The notes beneath the pieces are model-generated. The model made no database searches and had not been told where the DNA came from. It worked only from the letters and a program-made list of their open reading frames with translations. Shown here one piece after another: positions 14,117-19,824 of a DNA stretch of 20,316 nucleotides. The position numbers and the translations under genes are program-made. The number at the start of each line of letters is the position of its first letter. Within the stretch, counting starts at the first letter, position 1. Origin of the DNA: a virus; the IMG/VR virus record IMGVR_UViG_3300020220_000424, positions 1-20,316 of that record. One strand, 5' to 3'.

Positions 14117-14179
14117 ATATTTTTATATGTCGCCGGAATGTTCCGATGGCACTAACAACTAACGAGAAAGAAGACTAAG

Positions 14180-14566
14180 ATGTTTTTTAACTTATTTGGT
14201 AAGTCTAAAAAAACTGGCTCTGCTTCTCAAACTACAAAGGAAGAGAAAACTATGTCAAGAACTAGCAACTTCGTGATCTACACGAGAGAGTTCAAAACAA
14301 GAGCAAAACAGATCGGCGTGTTCGCTGAACCTGCATCTGCTTACATGGTGGACGGTGAAGTTCACGGTGGAAAGATCAAGTTCAAAAATCTGAACGTGAG
14401 AAACACAGCGAGAAAGACAGCGACCAACAAGCTGATTTCCAAAGGTGTTGACTTTAACGTAAATGTTTTGGGAACTGCTCCTAAATCATCTGCGTTATCA
14501 ATCAAAGCTAACGTAATTTCTTTATTGAGAAAATCAGGAAGAAAAGTAATCAATTATAACGCATAA
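14180..14566 (+). CDS. Hypothetical early protein with two possible starts
   Basis: 128 residues from the first ATG, or 104 from the second (14252), which has the much better SD (AAAGGAAGAG). The first 24 residues are MFFNLFGKSKKTGSASQTTK and EEKT, a hydrophobic then basic leader. The body (MSRTSNFVIYTREFKTRAKQ..) is basic, with predicted beta-strands (GGKIKFKNLNVRN; VDFNVNVLGTAPK) and a C-terminal helix. No family is recognised. It forms an isolated unit with a clear promoter and a strong terminator, suggesting high expression. Both starts may be used, giving two products. Confidence 0.75.
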   Translation: MFFNLFGKSKKTGSASQTTKEEKTMSRTSNFVIYTREFKTRAKQIGVFAEPASAYMVDGEVHGGKIKFKNLNVRNTARKTATNKLISKGVDFNVNVLGTAPKSSALSIKANVISLLRKSGRKVINYNA

Positions 14567-14591
14567 TTGAATCGACGTTAAAATAGCAAAG

Positions 14592-14616
14592 AGGGCGGCC
14601 CAGTGTCGCCCTTTTT
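14592..14616 (+). terminator. Rho-independent terminator
   Basis: Stem AGGGCG/CGCCCT with a 9-base loop, followed by TTTTT, 25 bases after the stop. It abuts the convergent dehydrogenase stop and may work weakly in the other direction too. Confidence 0.82.
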
Positions 14617-15749
14617 CATTTGCCATAATATATAACATTCGCCGCCGGCGGATAAGTTCTCCAAGTATCAAAAACCTTACATCGACCATCGTCCACAAAT
14701 ACGTCACTCTCGTGTACTCGCACGATCACTTGCACGGAATCATCCAATTGGCTCGCTATTAGGCCTTGATGTTTTTGTATGTAATGTTGTACCAATAATG
14801 AATAAGATCCATCCACGAGGTCTGTGCCGGGCTTGTAGGCGTTGGAAGTGAAATATATCACTTGACCGTGCCGCAATATCTCCCGGGCCATGTTCTCTGC
14901 CTGCTGTTCTCGGGCAGACATGATGGCACCAAATAGATCATAACCCAACCCAAGCTCTTTTGACAGCCATCTCAGTGCTATGTTATCTCTGGGATGGCAG
15001 GCACCACCGTCTCCCATGCCGGCTTTCATGTATCTGGGGCTGGTGATTCTTTTGGTGCTGTGAGCTAGGGCTCGAGTGACCACATCTGTGTTGATGTGTC
15101 CTAATTTCCGTGCCACGTCCTGTATCATGTTGACCAATGTCAGTTTTGTGCTGATGAATGTGTTGTAAAATATCTTCATCGCCTCCACTTCCTCCCACGT
15201 GCCTGTCTCTGTTCGGGCGTTGAATCCCATGAGTTCCCTGTAGAAAAGCCGTAGCCTCTCTATGCCACTGTCACCACCGCCGTGCCGTGTACCTATCATG
15301 ATCATCTCTGGGTCAAGATAATCTTGCTTTACCGTGCCCATTGCTATCAGATATGGATTGTAGATGAGATTGGTGCGGCTGACCAAGGGAGCCAATTCTC
15401 TCCTGATCGTGCCCGGCAGCACCGTGGATATCAGCACCAACAACTGGGACTCTGCCATGTGCTCATTGCATTCTCGCAGGCAGTCAGTCACATATGAGTA
15501 GTCAAAGTCTCGTGGCGGCAAATCACTGCTGGGAGTGCCTCCATCATAGCCCTCGGAGTGTGGCGTGGGCACCGCTACGAACACGATGTCTCGGTCCTTC
15601 ACTGCCTCGGCCAGTGAGAATTTGATCTGTATCCTGCCACTGACCTTGGCCTTGTTGGTGTCATAGCCCGTGACGTCAAATCCTCTTTCCGCTGTGGCCT
15701 CCGCACAGGGTTGGCCCAATTTACCAAGTCCCACAAATGCTATCTTCAT
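14616..15749 (-). CDS. UDP-glucose/GDP-mannose dehydrogenase family enzyme
   Basis: Predicted NAD-dependent nucleotide-sugar dehydrogenase, which oxidises the C6 hydroxyl of a UDP- or GDP-sugar to the uronic acid. Rossmann motif G7-LGK-L-G12 is followed by D30 (GYD). PTPHSE at 61-66, EEVEAMKIFYNTF (186-198, with K192 and N196) and GMGDGGACHPRD (244-255, catalytic C251) are the active-site motifs, all present. At 377 residues it is shorter than typical members (about 430), with a reduced C-terminal domain. Product and substrate cannot be told by sequence alone. GTAAATA lies 6 bases before the ATG and there is no SD, so a leaderless late message is predicted. It may supply uronic acids for glycan modification. 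Confidence 0.88.
   Translation of the reverse strand: MKIAFVGLGKLGQPCAEATAERGFDVTGYDTNKAKVSGRIQIKFSLAEAVKDRDIVFVAVPTPHSEGYDGGTPSSDLPPRDFDYSYVTDCLRECNEHMAESQLLVLISTVLPGTIRRELAPLVSRTNLIYNPYLIAMGTVKQDYLDPEMIMIGTRHGGGDSGIERLRLFYRELMGFNARTETGTWEEVEAMKIFYNTFISTKLTLVNMIQDVARKLGHINTDVVTRALAHSTKRITSPRYMKAGMGDGGACHPRDNIALRWLSKELGLGYDLFGAIMSAREQQAENMAREILRHGQVIYFTSNAYKPGTDLVDGSYSLLVQHYIQKHQGLIASQLDDSVQVIVRVHESDVFVDDGRCKVFDTWRTYPPAANVIYYGK
14750..14764. repeat. 15-bp direct repeat, copy inside dehydrogenase gene
   Basis: GGCTCGCTATTAGGC, identical to 15765-15779 just upstream of the same gene. Here it encodes part of LIAS near the C-terminus. Confidence 0.6.
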
Positions 15750-15755
15750 GTGTGA

Positions 15756-15762
15756 TATTTAC
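15756..15762 (-). promoter_or_regulatory. Late promoter GTAAATA, leaderless type (N6-ATG)
   Basis: GTAAATA on the minus strand with six bases (TCACAC) before the ATG at 15749 and no SD. The tandem 12-bp repeat begins two bases upstream. Confidence 0.5.
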
Positions 15763-15764
15763 GT

Positions 15765-15788
15765 GGCTCGCTATTAGGCTCGCTATTA
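15765..15788. repeat. Tandem 12-bp repeat upstream of the dehydrogenase
   Basis: GGCTCGCTATTA occurs twice in direct tandem (15765-15776, 15777-15788). The first copy extends to the same 15 bases as 14750-14764. It lies between the late promoter and the next gene's stop. Confidence 0.65.
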
Positions 15789-15803
15789 AGGTTGTTGAGG
15801 TTG

Positions 15804-16043
15804 TTATTTGGCAGAGTAATCTGGCAGTGGTCCGCCATATTTTCGGCCCTTGATTCTTTTTCCGCCCACGGTCTGGGTGCGGCCATGTATCTTTTCCGGC
15901 CTGTTGCCGGTTCGCTTCATGCGCCCCTGGCTCTTGCATGATGATACCCACGATGCGGGCAGGCTGGCTTTGGGACGGCTACAAACGCCGCTGGGTGCGG
16001 GGCCTATGTTCTCTTGCGGCAGGCATATTTCGCGGATCTTCAT
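15804..16043 (-). CDS. Small basic protein with MKIREI N-terminus
   Basis: A 79-residue protein beginning MKIREICLPQENIGPAPSGV, with three Cys and a basic Gly-rich C-terminal half (GRMKRTGNRPEKIHGRTQTV, then GGKRIKGRKYGGPLPDYSAK). No domain is recognised. The M-K-I-x-E-I start is shared with the divergent basic protein at 16237 and resembles the short N-terminal tags seen on many small T4-like marine phage proteins. It could be an internal head or DNA-associated protein (inference). GTAAATA ends 5 bases before the ATG, so a leaderless message is predicted. Confidence 0.68.
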   Translation of the reverse strand: MKIREICLPQENIGPAPSGVCSRPKASLPASWVSSCKSQGRMKRTGNRPEKIHGRTQTVGGKRIKGRKYGGPLPDYSAK

Positions 16044-16048
16044 GACTG

Positions 16049-16055
16049 TATTTAC
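16049..16055 (-). promoter_or_regulatory. Late promoter GTAAATA, leaderless type (N5-ATG)
   Basis: GTAAATA on the minus strand with five bases (CAGTC) before the ATG at 16043. A GGGAGAG sits upstream of the element and is too far from the ATG to act as an SD. Confidence 0.5.
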
Positions 16056-16063
16056 TCTCCCGC

Positions 16064-16124
16064 GCGGAGTTGATCACTGCTCGCAGGTTGTGATGCCGCC
16101 GATAAAGACTGCTTTATCTCCGCG
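16064..16124. other. Possible three-way-junction RNA/DNA structure
   Basis: Outer arms GCGGAG (16064-16069) and CTCCGC (16119-16124) enclose two hairpins: ATCAC/GTGAT (16073-16077 with 16090-16094) and a perfect 7-bp GATAAAG-ACTG-CTTTATC (16101-16118). It lies between two divergent late promoters, outside both predicted messages. Function unknown. Confidence 0.4.
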
Positions 16125-16178
16125 TGACGCTGGTGCTTTCAGCTGGCACGCACGAAACTTTTTAGGTCGTTTATGACC

Positions 16179-16220
16179 GGCTTAAGGTGTGTGCGGCAAG
16201 GTTTCATTTGGCTTAAGGTG
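16179..16220. repeat. Direct repeat GGCTTAAGGTG, 31 bp apart
   Basis: GGCTTAAGGTG at 16179-16189 and 16210-16220, a centre spacing of about three helical turns, each with the palindrome CTTAAG. The second copy ends 3 bases before the GATAAATA late promoter of the basic protein gene. It looks like a pair of protein-binding sites. Confidence 0.5.
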
Positions 16221-16223
16221 CAC

Positions 16224-16231
16224 GATAAATA
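16224..16231 (+). promoter_or_regulatory. Late promoter GATAAATA, leaderless type (N5-ATG)
   Basis: GATAAATA on the plus strand with five bases (TTCAT) before the ATG at 16237, and no SD. The 8-mer is the same as the tandem motifs at 5.85 kb. Confidence 0.6.
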
Positions 16232-16236
16232 TTCAT

Positions 16237-16713
16237 ATGAAGATATCCGAAATCATGGGTCCAAAGATAGCTAGTTCTATCAACCCAACCCAGACGCAAG
16301 ATCTAGTGCCACAAGATATTGTGGCCATGCCCGCGGGCTCGGCCATAGCGGAGGGCATCAAGAGGATATTGAGGCGTGTCAAGGGCAAGGGCCTGAAGCA
16401 GGGTTTCAGATGCACAGATGGCCCGAGAAAGGGCAGGATAGTCGCCAACCCAGGAACCTGCAACGCCAGACTACAACCACTCAAGGGCGCCAAGATTGCC
16501 CAGAAGCGACAGAGGGTGGCCAAGCAGACCGCGATCAAGAGAGCTAGAACGATGCGGGCCGGCGGGGCTTCAAGGAGGCTGTCTGCGATACAGGTTGGAA
16601 GACATGGCGGCACCGCTCCGCTCAAGAAAGCCAAGAAGCTGAAAAAGGGCACATCGCTGAAGAAGAAACAAGCATTCCAGAAGAGCAAGATAATCAAGCC
16701 CAAAAAGAAATAA
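16237..16713 (+). CDS. Highly basic protein, candidate DNA-binding/internal head protein
   Basis: A 158-residue protein with N-terminus MKISEIMGPKIASSINPTQT, then a Pro/Asp segment and a strongly basic body (KRILRRVKGKGLKQGFRCTD, KRQRVAKQTAIKRARTMRAG), ending in a Lys-rich tail (KKLKKGTSLKKKQAFQKSKI). Two Cys. There is no recognised enzyme motif. The composition is histone- or protamine-like, and the short N-terminal tag resembles T4 capsid-targeting sequences, so a packaged DNA-condensing role is a reasonable guess. The start at 16237 is fixed by GATAAATA-N5-ATG. Longer in-frame extensions to about 16189 would begin upstream of the promoter. Confidence 0.75.
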   Translation: MKISEIMGPKIASSINPTQTQDLVPQDIVAMPAGSAIAEGIKRILRRVKGKGLKQGFRCTDGPRKGRIVANPGTCNARLQPLKGAKIAQKRQRVAKQTAIKRARTMRAGGASRRLSAIQVGRHGGTAPLKKAKKLKKGTSLKKKQAFQKSKIIKPKKK

Positions 16714-16757
16714 TCATTCAAAATCAAACACTTAACCAAGCGACCTGGTTTTACCAA

Positions 16758-16808
16758 TTGATTTCTAGCCCAGACCATATAATATGTGTGGAGTAAATCG
16801 AATAAATT
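16758..16808 (+). promoter_or_regulatory. Overlapping early- and late-type promoter signals
   Basis: TTGATT-N16-TAATAT (16758-16785) is a weak sigma-70 promoter. AATAAATT (16801-16808) differs from a late motif by the last base and is exactly 5 bases from the ATG at 16814. No SD is present. Confidence 0.4.
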
Positions 16809-16813
16809 ATTAT

Positions 16814-17020
16814 ATGAACTTTATAGGAATGATCACAGGACTGATGGCACTGATACAGGCCGGCACGACGGGTCATATCACTGTCAACACCGTGTACCAA
16901 GGGGCCGTGATGGTGGACCGGGCTCATACCTGGAGCTCACAGGGCACCTGGACCTCGTCCATGCAGGAAGAGGGCATCCAGACCATCAAGAACCTACTGA
17001 ACCACGGCAATGATCGCTAG
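16814..17020 (+). CDS. Small exported/membrane protein, paralog of the 17641 gene
   Basis: A 68-residue protein from ATG 16814 (MNFIGMITGLMALIQAGTTG). The N-terminus is a short hydrophobic segment that could be a signal peptide cleaved near AGTTG. The mature part aligns without gaps to the protein at 17641: IT, V, G, then SQGTWTSSMQEE against QSGTWSASVHEE, with Q and K later, 12 identities in about 45 positions. Probably periplasmic. The ATG at 16784 directly abuts a -10 element and is rejected as the start. The 3' end overlaps the next gene by 11 bases. Confidence 0.65.
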   Translation: MNFIGMITGLMALIQAGTTGHITVNTVYQGAVMVDRAHTWSSQGTWTSSMQEEGIQTIKNLLNHGNDR

Positions 17021-17195
17021 AAAGAATAAGTCAGCCGCCATGGCCCACATCCAGGGCCAGATCGAGCGATTGCACCAGGACATCGAGAACATCTGCCGCA
17101 CGGGCGAATACAATTACACTCCATTGCTGATCAGCGTCGAGGGACTCCGTGCCAGGTTCGAGGAATTGAGATCAAGGCCCATACGAAAATCATAA
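17010..17195 (+). CDS. 61-aa helical protein
   Basis: Reads MIARKNKSAAMAHIQGQIER, then LHQDIENICRTGEYNYTPLL and a basic end RARFEELRSRPIRKS. Likely two helices, soluble, function unknown. It overlaps the preceding gene by 11 bases and is followed 10 bases later by the membrane protein gene. Met11 (17040) is an alternative start. Confidence 0.6.
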   Translation: MIARKNKSAAMAHIQGQIERLHQDIENICRTGEYNYTPLLISVEGLRARFEELRSRPIRKS

Positions 17196-17205
17196 CACTT
17201 CAAAA

Positions 17206-17568
17206 ATGAAAAAGAAACTATATGACCTGGGGCTGGTGTTGTTTGACGACAGCCAGAACGACCTCAGGGCCCTGCCCAAGACTGTGAGATTGCAGGTGCT
17301 GGTGGTGCTGAGCCTGATGTGGAGCACCATATTCACCATCATATTCTTCTCCTACTCCTATTGGGGTGTGGTGTGGAGCGTCAGTGTGGTGGCACACATA
17401 TTGGCCATCATAGGCGTGTACTTCACCATGAAGAGCTTCGTGCTGGCCGAGAACTTCAAAGTGAGGACGGATGGATATCACTCCACCAGCAGGAGCAGGC
17501 AGAACCTATGGATCAACGGCCAGAAAGTGGTTCTACCCAAGGGCGATCCCGGCGGCGAGCACGAGTAG
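17206..17568 (+). CDS. Two-helix membrane protein
   Basis: A 120-residue protein. Its short acidic/basic N-terminus (MKKKLYDLGLVLFDDSQNDL) is followed by two hydrophobic segments, about 30-50 (LVVLSLMWSTIFTIIFFSYS) and 54-75 (VVWSVSVVAHILAIIGVYFT), and a soluble basic C-terminal tail ending PKGDPGGEHE. Topology is probably both ends in the cytoplasm. No family is recognised. It may be an inner-membrane effector or a superinfection/lysis-timing protein, but there is no direct evidence. Confidence 0.72.
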   Translation: MKKKLYDLGLVLFDDSQNDLRALPKTVRLQVLVVLSLMWSTIFTIIFFSYSYWGVVWSVSVVAHILAIIGVYFTMKSFVLAENFKVRTDGYHSTSRSRQNLWINGQKVVLPKGDPGGEHE

Positions 17569-17575
17569 GCCGCTC

Positions 17576-17634
17576 TAAGTCATTGATTCTATTGACTTTT
17601 TAGCGATTGACATATTACCAAACGGTATTATTAT
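17576..17634 (+). promoter_or_regulatory. Operator-containing sigma-70 promoter P1, leaderless
   Basis: TTGACA (17607-17612), 16-base spacer containing TACCAAACGGTA (17616-17627), then TATTAT (17629-17634). Six bases later is the ATG at 17641, so transcription should begin at its A. TAAGTCATTGATT lies exactly 31 bases upstream of TTGACA, as at P3. Confidence 0.75.
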
Positions 17635-17640
17635 AAGTGT

Positions 17641-17847
17641 ATGAAAATATCGGCAATGGTAATGATCCTACTTTTGATCACGACCTCGACCACGCGGGCC
17701 GAGATAACCGCCCGTGATGTGTGGGTGGGATTGCTGATCGCCAGCAAGGTGATCGCCAAGACCCAATCCGGCACTTGGTCGGCGAGTGTCCATGAGGAGG
17801 TGCATCAAGTGGTCAAGGACATGATCAGGAAGGCTGGCGAGAATTAA
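17641..17847 (+). CDS. Small secreted protein, paralog of the 16814 gene
   Basis: A 68-residue protein with a classical signal peptide: MKISAMVMILLLITTSTTRA, likely cleaved after TRA, leaving about 48 residues in the periplasm. The mature part EITARDVWVGLLIASKVIAK then QSGTWSASVHEEVHQVVKDM matches the 16814 product around GTW-S-x-S-x-x-E-E. It has no SD and the promoter places transcription start at the ATG. Met6 and Met8 are alternative starts that would shorten the signal peptide. Probably an early envelope-acting protein. Confidence 0.68.
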   Translation: MKISAMVMILLLITTSTTRAEITARDVWVGLLIASKVIAKTQSGTWSASVHEEVHQVVKDMIRKAGEN

Positions 17848-17863
17848 GGCTTTTCGAGGCAGG

Positions 17864-17891
17864 TTGACATATTACCAAACGGTATTAATAT
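17864..17891 (+). promoter_or_regulatory. Operator-containing sigma-70 promoter P2
   Basis: TTGACA (17864-17869), TACCAAACGGTA (17873-17884), then TAATAT (17886-17891), the same geometry as P1 and P3. It lacks the upstream TAAGTCATTGATT element because the preceding gene occupies that position. The leader contains GGGAGG before the ATG at 17921. Confidence 0.78.
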
Positions 17892-17920
17892 AACGAGTAA
17901 ATTTTAACAGGGAGGACAGA

Positions 17921-18586
17921 ATGCCCAATTGGTGTTCAAACACAGTTGAAGTAAGAGGACCAACAAAGATAGTGAAATCACTTGTGGACCACAAGTTTGA
18001 TTTCCAAAAGATACATCCGTGCCCCGAGGCACTTAATATTACCGCGGGTCGCGAGGGTGCAGATGAAGACGAGGCACAGAAGGAACTGGTCAAGAAGGAA
18101 AAGGCGAATATGAAAAAATACGGCTACAAGAACTGGTATGACTGGTGTGTGGACCAGTGGGGCACCAAGTGGAATGCCGGTGGATCTGACAGAGAAGATA
18201 TGCTGGTGGACTTTGACGACGACGTGGATGACACAGGCATCGCCGTGTTCAGTTTCTCGTCCGCGTGGGCACCACCCGTGGGAGTGTATGACAAGCTGAA
18301 AGAGCTACACCCTGAACTATACATACAGGGCAGATACTATGAGCCCGGCGTGGGCTTCATGGGAGTGTGGGATGACGGCGACGACCGTGCCTACAACATG
18401 GAGGGCTTCCTGACGGGAGGTTCCAAGGACCCGTTCTGGAAATCCGAGGACGGCATATTGCTTGACGAAGAATTTGACATCGTGGAGGACATCATCCGCA
18501 ACGAGGAATACCAAATGGAGGAGGGTGCCAGAAAGGTCAGAGACTATGTGAAGGGCGAGGCCCAGAACTGTGAGGAGACCGCATAA
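17921..18586 (+). CDS. YubB/Api92-type ferredoxin-like-fold protein (DUF1281)
   Basis: A 221-residue protein with the family opening MPNWCSNTVEVRGPTKIVKS and a P-rich loop (FQKIHPCPEAL). WYDWCVDQWGTKWNAGG at about 67-83 is the diagnostic W-x-x-x-x-W-G-T-K-W motif, followed by FSFSSAWAPPVGVYDKLKEL, another conserved segment, and YYEPGVGFMGVW. The family is carried by phages and conjugative plasmids and its biochemical function is unknown. The C-terminal half is acidic. It has a strong SD (GGGAGG) and is first in an overlapping operon (TAATG with the next gene) driven by P2. Confidence 0.88.
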   Translation: MPNWCSNTVEVRGPTKIVKSLVDHKFDFQKIHPCPEALNITAGREGADEDEAQKELVKKEKANMKKYGYKNWYDWCVDQWGTKWNAGGSDREDMLVDFDDDVDDTGIAVFSFSSAWAPPVGVYDKLKELHPELYIQGRYYEPGVGFMGVWDDGDDRAYNMEGFLTGGSKDPFWKSEDGILLDEEFDIVEDIIRNEEYQMEEGARKVRDYVKGEAQNCEETA

Positions 18587-19134
18587 TGGCGACCAGAGCT
18601 AGGATAGGAATTCAATTACCGGATGGCCGCATCCGGGCCTCCTACAATCACTGGGACGGATACCCAGGGGGACTGGGCTACAACCTAAGCGACAACTGGA
18701 CCCGCCCTGAAAAACTTTTGAAGGCCATAGAGTTGGGCAACTCCAGCCATTGGGGCATGATCGTGGGCGACAAGACCGATTTCGATGACAGGAAGAACGA
18801 GATGCACGACGTCCAGAACGTCTATTATGGCAGGGATCGCGGCGAGAAAGATCAGAAGGCTTTTACCTATGCCAACGAGCAGGAGTACCTGGAAGAGGGC
18901 TGGGGTTCCGGCGAGGAATACATATACCTCATGAAGGACACGGGCCAGAAGGATCCTTATGGACAAGCACAGGGCGAGTGGTTCTATGCCACGAGGGTGT
19001 GGAACACCAATGAGAAGGACTATGATCCAGCGGTGGGATTCCTGCCATTGAGAGAGGAAGCCATAAGAGACAGGATCCGTATGTTGCAATTTGAACTGAA
19101 ACAGATCGAGGACACGAGGAAGAAGGTGGCATAA
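18586..19134 (+). CDS. Conserved-type phage protein (HWDGYP family)
   Basis: A 182-residue protein with MATRARIGIQLPDGRIRASY followed by NHWDGYPGGLGYNL (21-34), a motif widely seen in a phage-encoded family of unknown function. The middle contains HWGMIVGDKTDF and YYGRDRGEKDQKAFTYANEQ, and the C-terminus is a basic helix (REEAIRDRIRMLQFELKQIE). It commonly accompanies YubB-like genes. Starts and ends in TAATG overlaps with both neighbours, so it is translationally coupled. Soluble. Confidence 0.85.
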   Translation: MATRARIGIQLPDGRIRASYNHWDGYPGGLGYNLSDNWTRPEKLLKAIELGNSSHWGMIVGDKTDFDDRKNEMHDVQNVYYGRDRGEKDQKAFTYANEQEYLEEGWGSGEEYIYLMKDTGQKDPYGQAQGEWFYATRVWNTNEKDYDPAVGFLPLREEAIRDRIRMLQFELKQIEDTRKKVA

Positions 19135-19421
19135 TGATACAATTGAAATTTTTACTCAAGACGGAGGATGGGGAGATGCTGACCAGACAACAGGTGATAG
19201 ATCGCCTGTGCCAGTACGATGTGTTCATGCTTATGAAGAACATAGAGCTGGAGGACTATGATTGGTTGAGCGACACCAGAGAGCATGGTTTCAAGGGCTA
19301 CGCCAACTACACCGACGAGGAATTGAAAGATGAATGGTTGGAATCAGAAGCGGGTTGGAGCAACATGATAGCGGACGAGGAGCAACCCTACGACATAGCG
19401 TCAACCCTGGATGTCAAGTGA
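19134..19421 (+). CDS. Small acidic phage protein, 95 aa
   Basis: Reads MIQLKFLLKTEDGEMLTRQQ, then VIDRLCQYDVFMLMKNIELE and an acidic tail rich in Trp, Glu and Asp (ELKDEWLESEAGWSNMIADE). No family is recognised. It is coupled to the previous gene (TAATG), and its stop overlaps the GTG of the following small membrane protein. Confidence 0.75.
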   Translation: MIQLKFLLKTEDGEMLTRQQVIDRLCQYDVFMLMKNIELEDYDWLSDTREHGFKGYANYTDEELKDEWLESEAGWSNMIADEEQPYDIASTLDVK

Positions 19422-19612
19422 TCAGGAGCATAGAGAGAATATGGGCTCGGGCCACTGGACACCTGATGGGGGAAACGGACAGCGACCGCCCGGACACTCC
19501 CATATTGACCCTGCGGGAGGCAAGGGTGGCATTGTTCCTCAAGACATTCTGGGTGATACTACACGCGATAACCTGTGTGTTCATCATAGCCAACATAGTG
19601 AGGCACTGGTGA
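19418..19612 (+). CDS. 64-aa single-pass membrane protein, GTG start
   Basis: Starting at the GTG that overlaps the previous stop (GTGA), it reads MIRSIERIWARATGHLMGET, then DSDRPDTPILTLREARVALF and a hydrophobic segment LKTFWVILHAITCVFIIANI with the end VRHW. A C-terminal anchor with a cytoplasmic N-terminus is likely. The choice of GTG rests on the coupling. A longer frame begins inside the previous gene and is less likely. Function unknown. Confidence 0.55.
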   Translation: MIRSIERIWARATGHLMGETDSDRPDTPILTLREARVALFLKTFWVILHAITCVFIIANIVRHW

Positions 19613-19824
19613 GGAGGACTTTGCTGACAGTATCGGCTCTGGCCGCCCTGTTGTATCTGGCCTACACGGCCGTGATAAGGGCCAACCACGAGGCCACAAT
19701 GCTTGATCGAGAAGCGGCGGCGGTGAGGATATTGAAGGAGGCGGGCCTTTTCGAGCCCGATTGCGTGACCAGGGGTGATTGCCGAAGATCAAAAAGGGCA
19801 GGTGCCCAAAGCGGATCAAAATAA
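19609..19824 (+). CDS. 71-aa membrane-anchored small protein, GTG start
   Basis: From the GTG overlapping the preceding stop (GTGA): MRRTLLTVSALAALLYLAYT, then AVIRANHEATMLDREAAAVR and ILKEAGLFEPDCVTRGDCRR. An N-terminal anchor or signal segment is followed by a soluble part with two Cys seven residues apart and a basic end. Facing the periplasm is likely. A TTG at 19621 after GAGGAGG is an alternative start. Together with the preceding protein it forms a pair of opposite-orientation membrane proteins. Confidence 0.55.
   Translation: MRRTLLTVSALAALLYLAYTAVIRANHEATMLDREAAAVRILKEAGLFEPDCVTRGDCRRSKRAGAQSGSK

Noticed and set aside
16056-16223. tRNA gene in the structured intergenic stretch
   Set aside because: No T-loop GGTTCRA, no acceptor pairing and no anticodon arm in the right order.
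16233-16778. 181-residue minus-strand open frame with apparent membrane segments
   Set aside because: It is antisense of the Lys-rich 16237 gene; the hydrophobic Phe/Leu runs are the complement of AAG/AAA codons.
19797-19808. GGGC-AGGT-GCCC hairpin as terminator
   Set aside because: A 4-bp stem inside a coding frame with no T-run after it.
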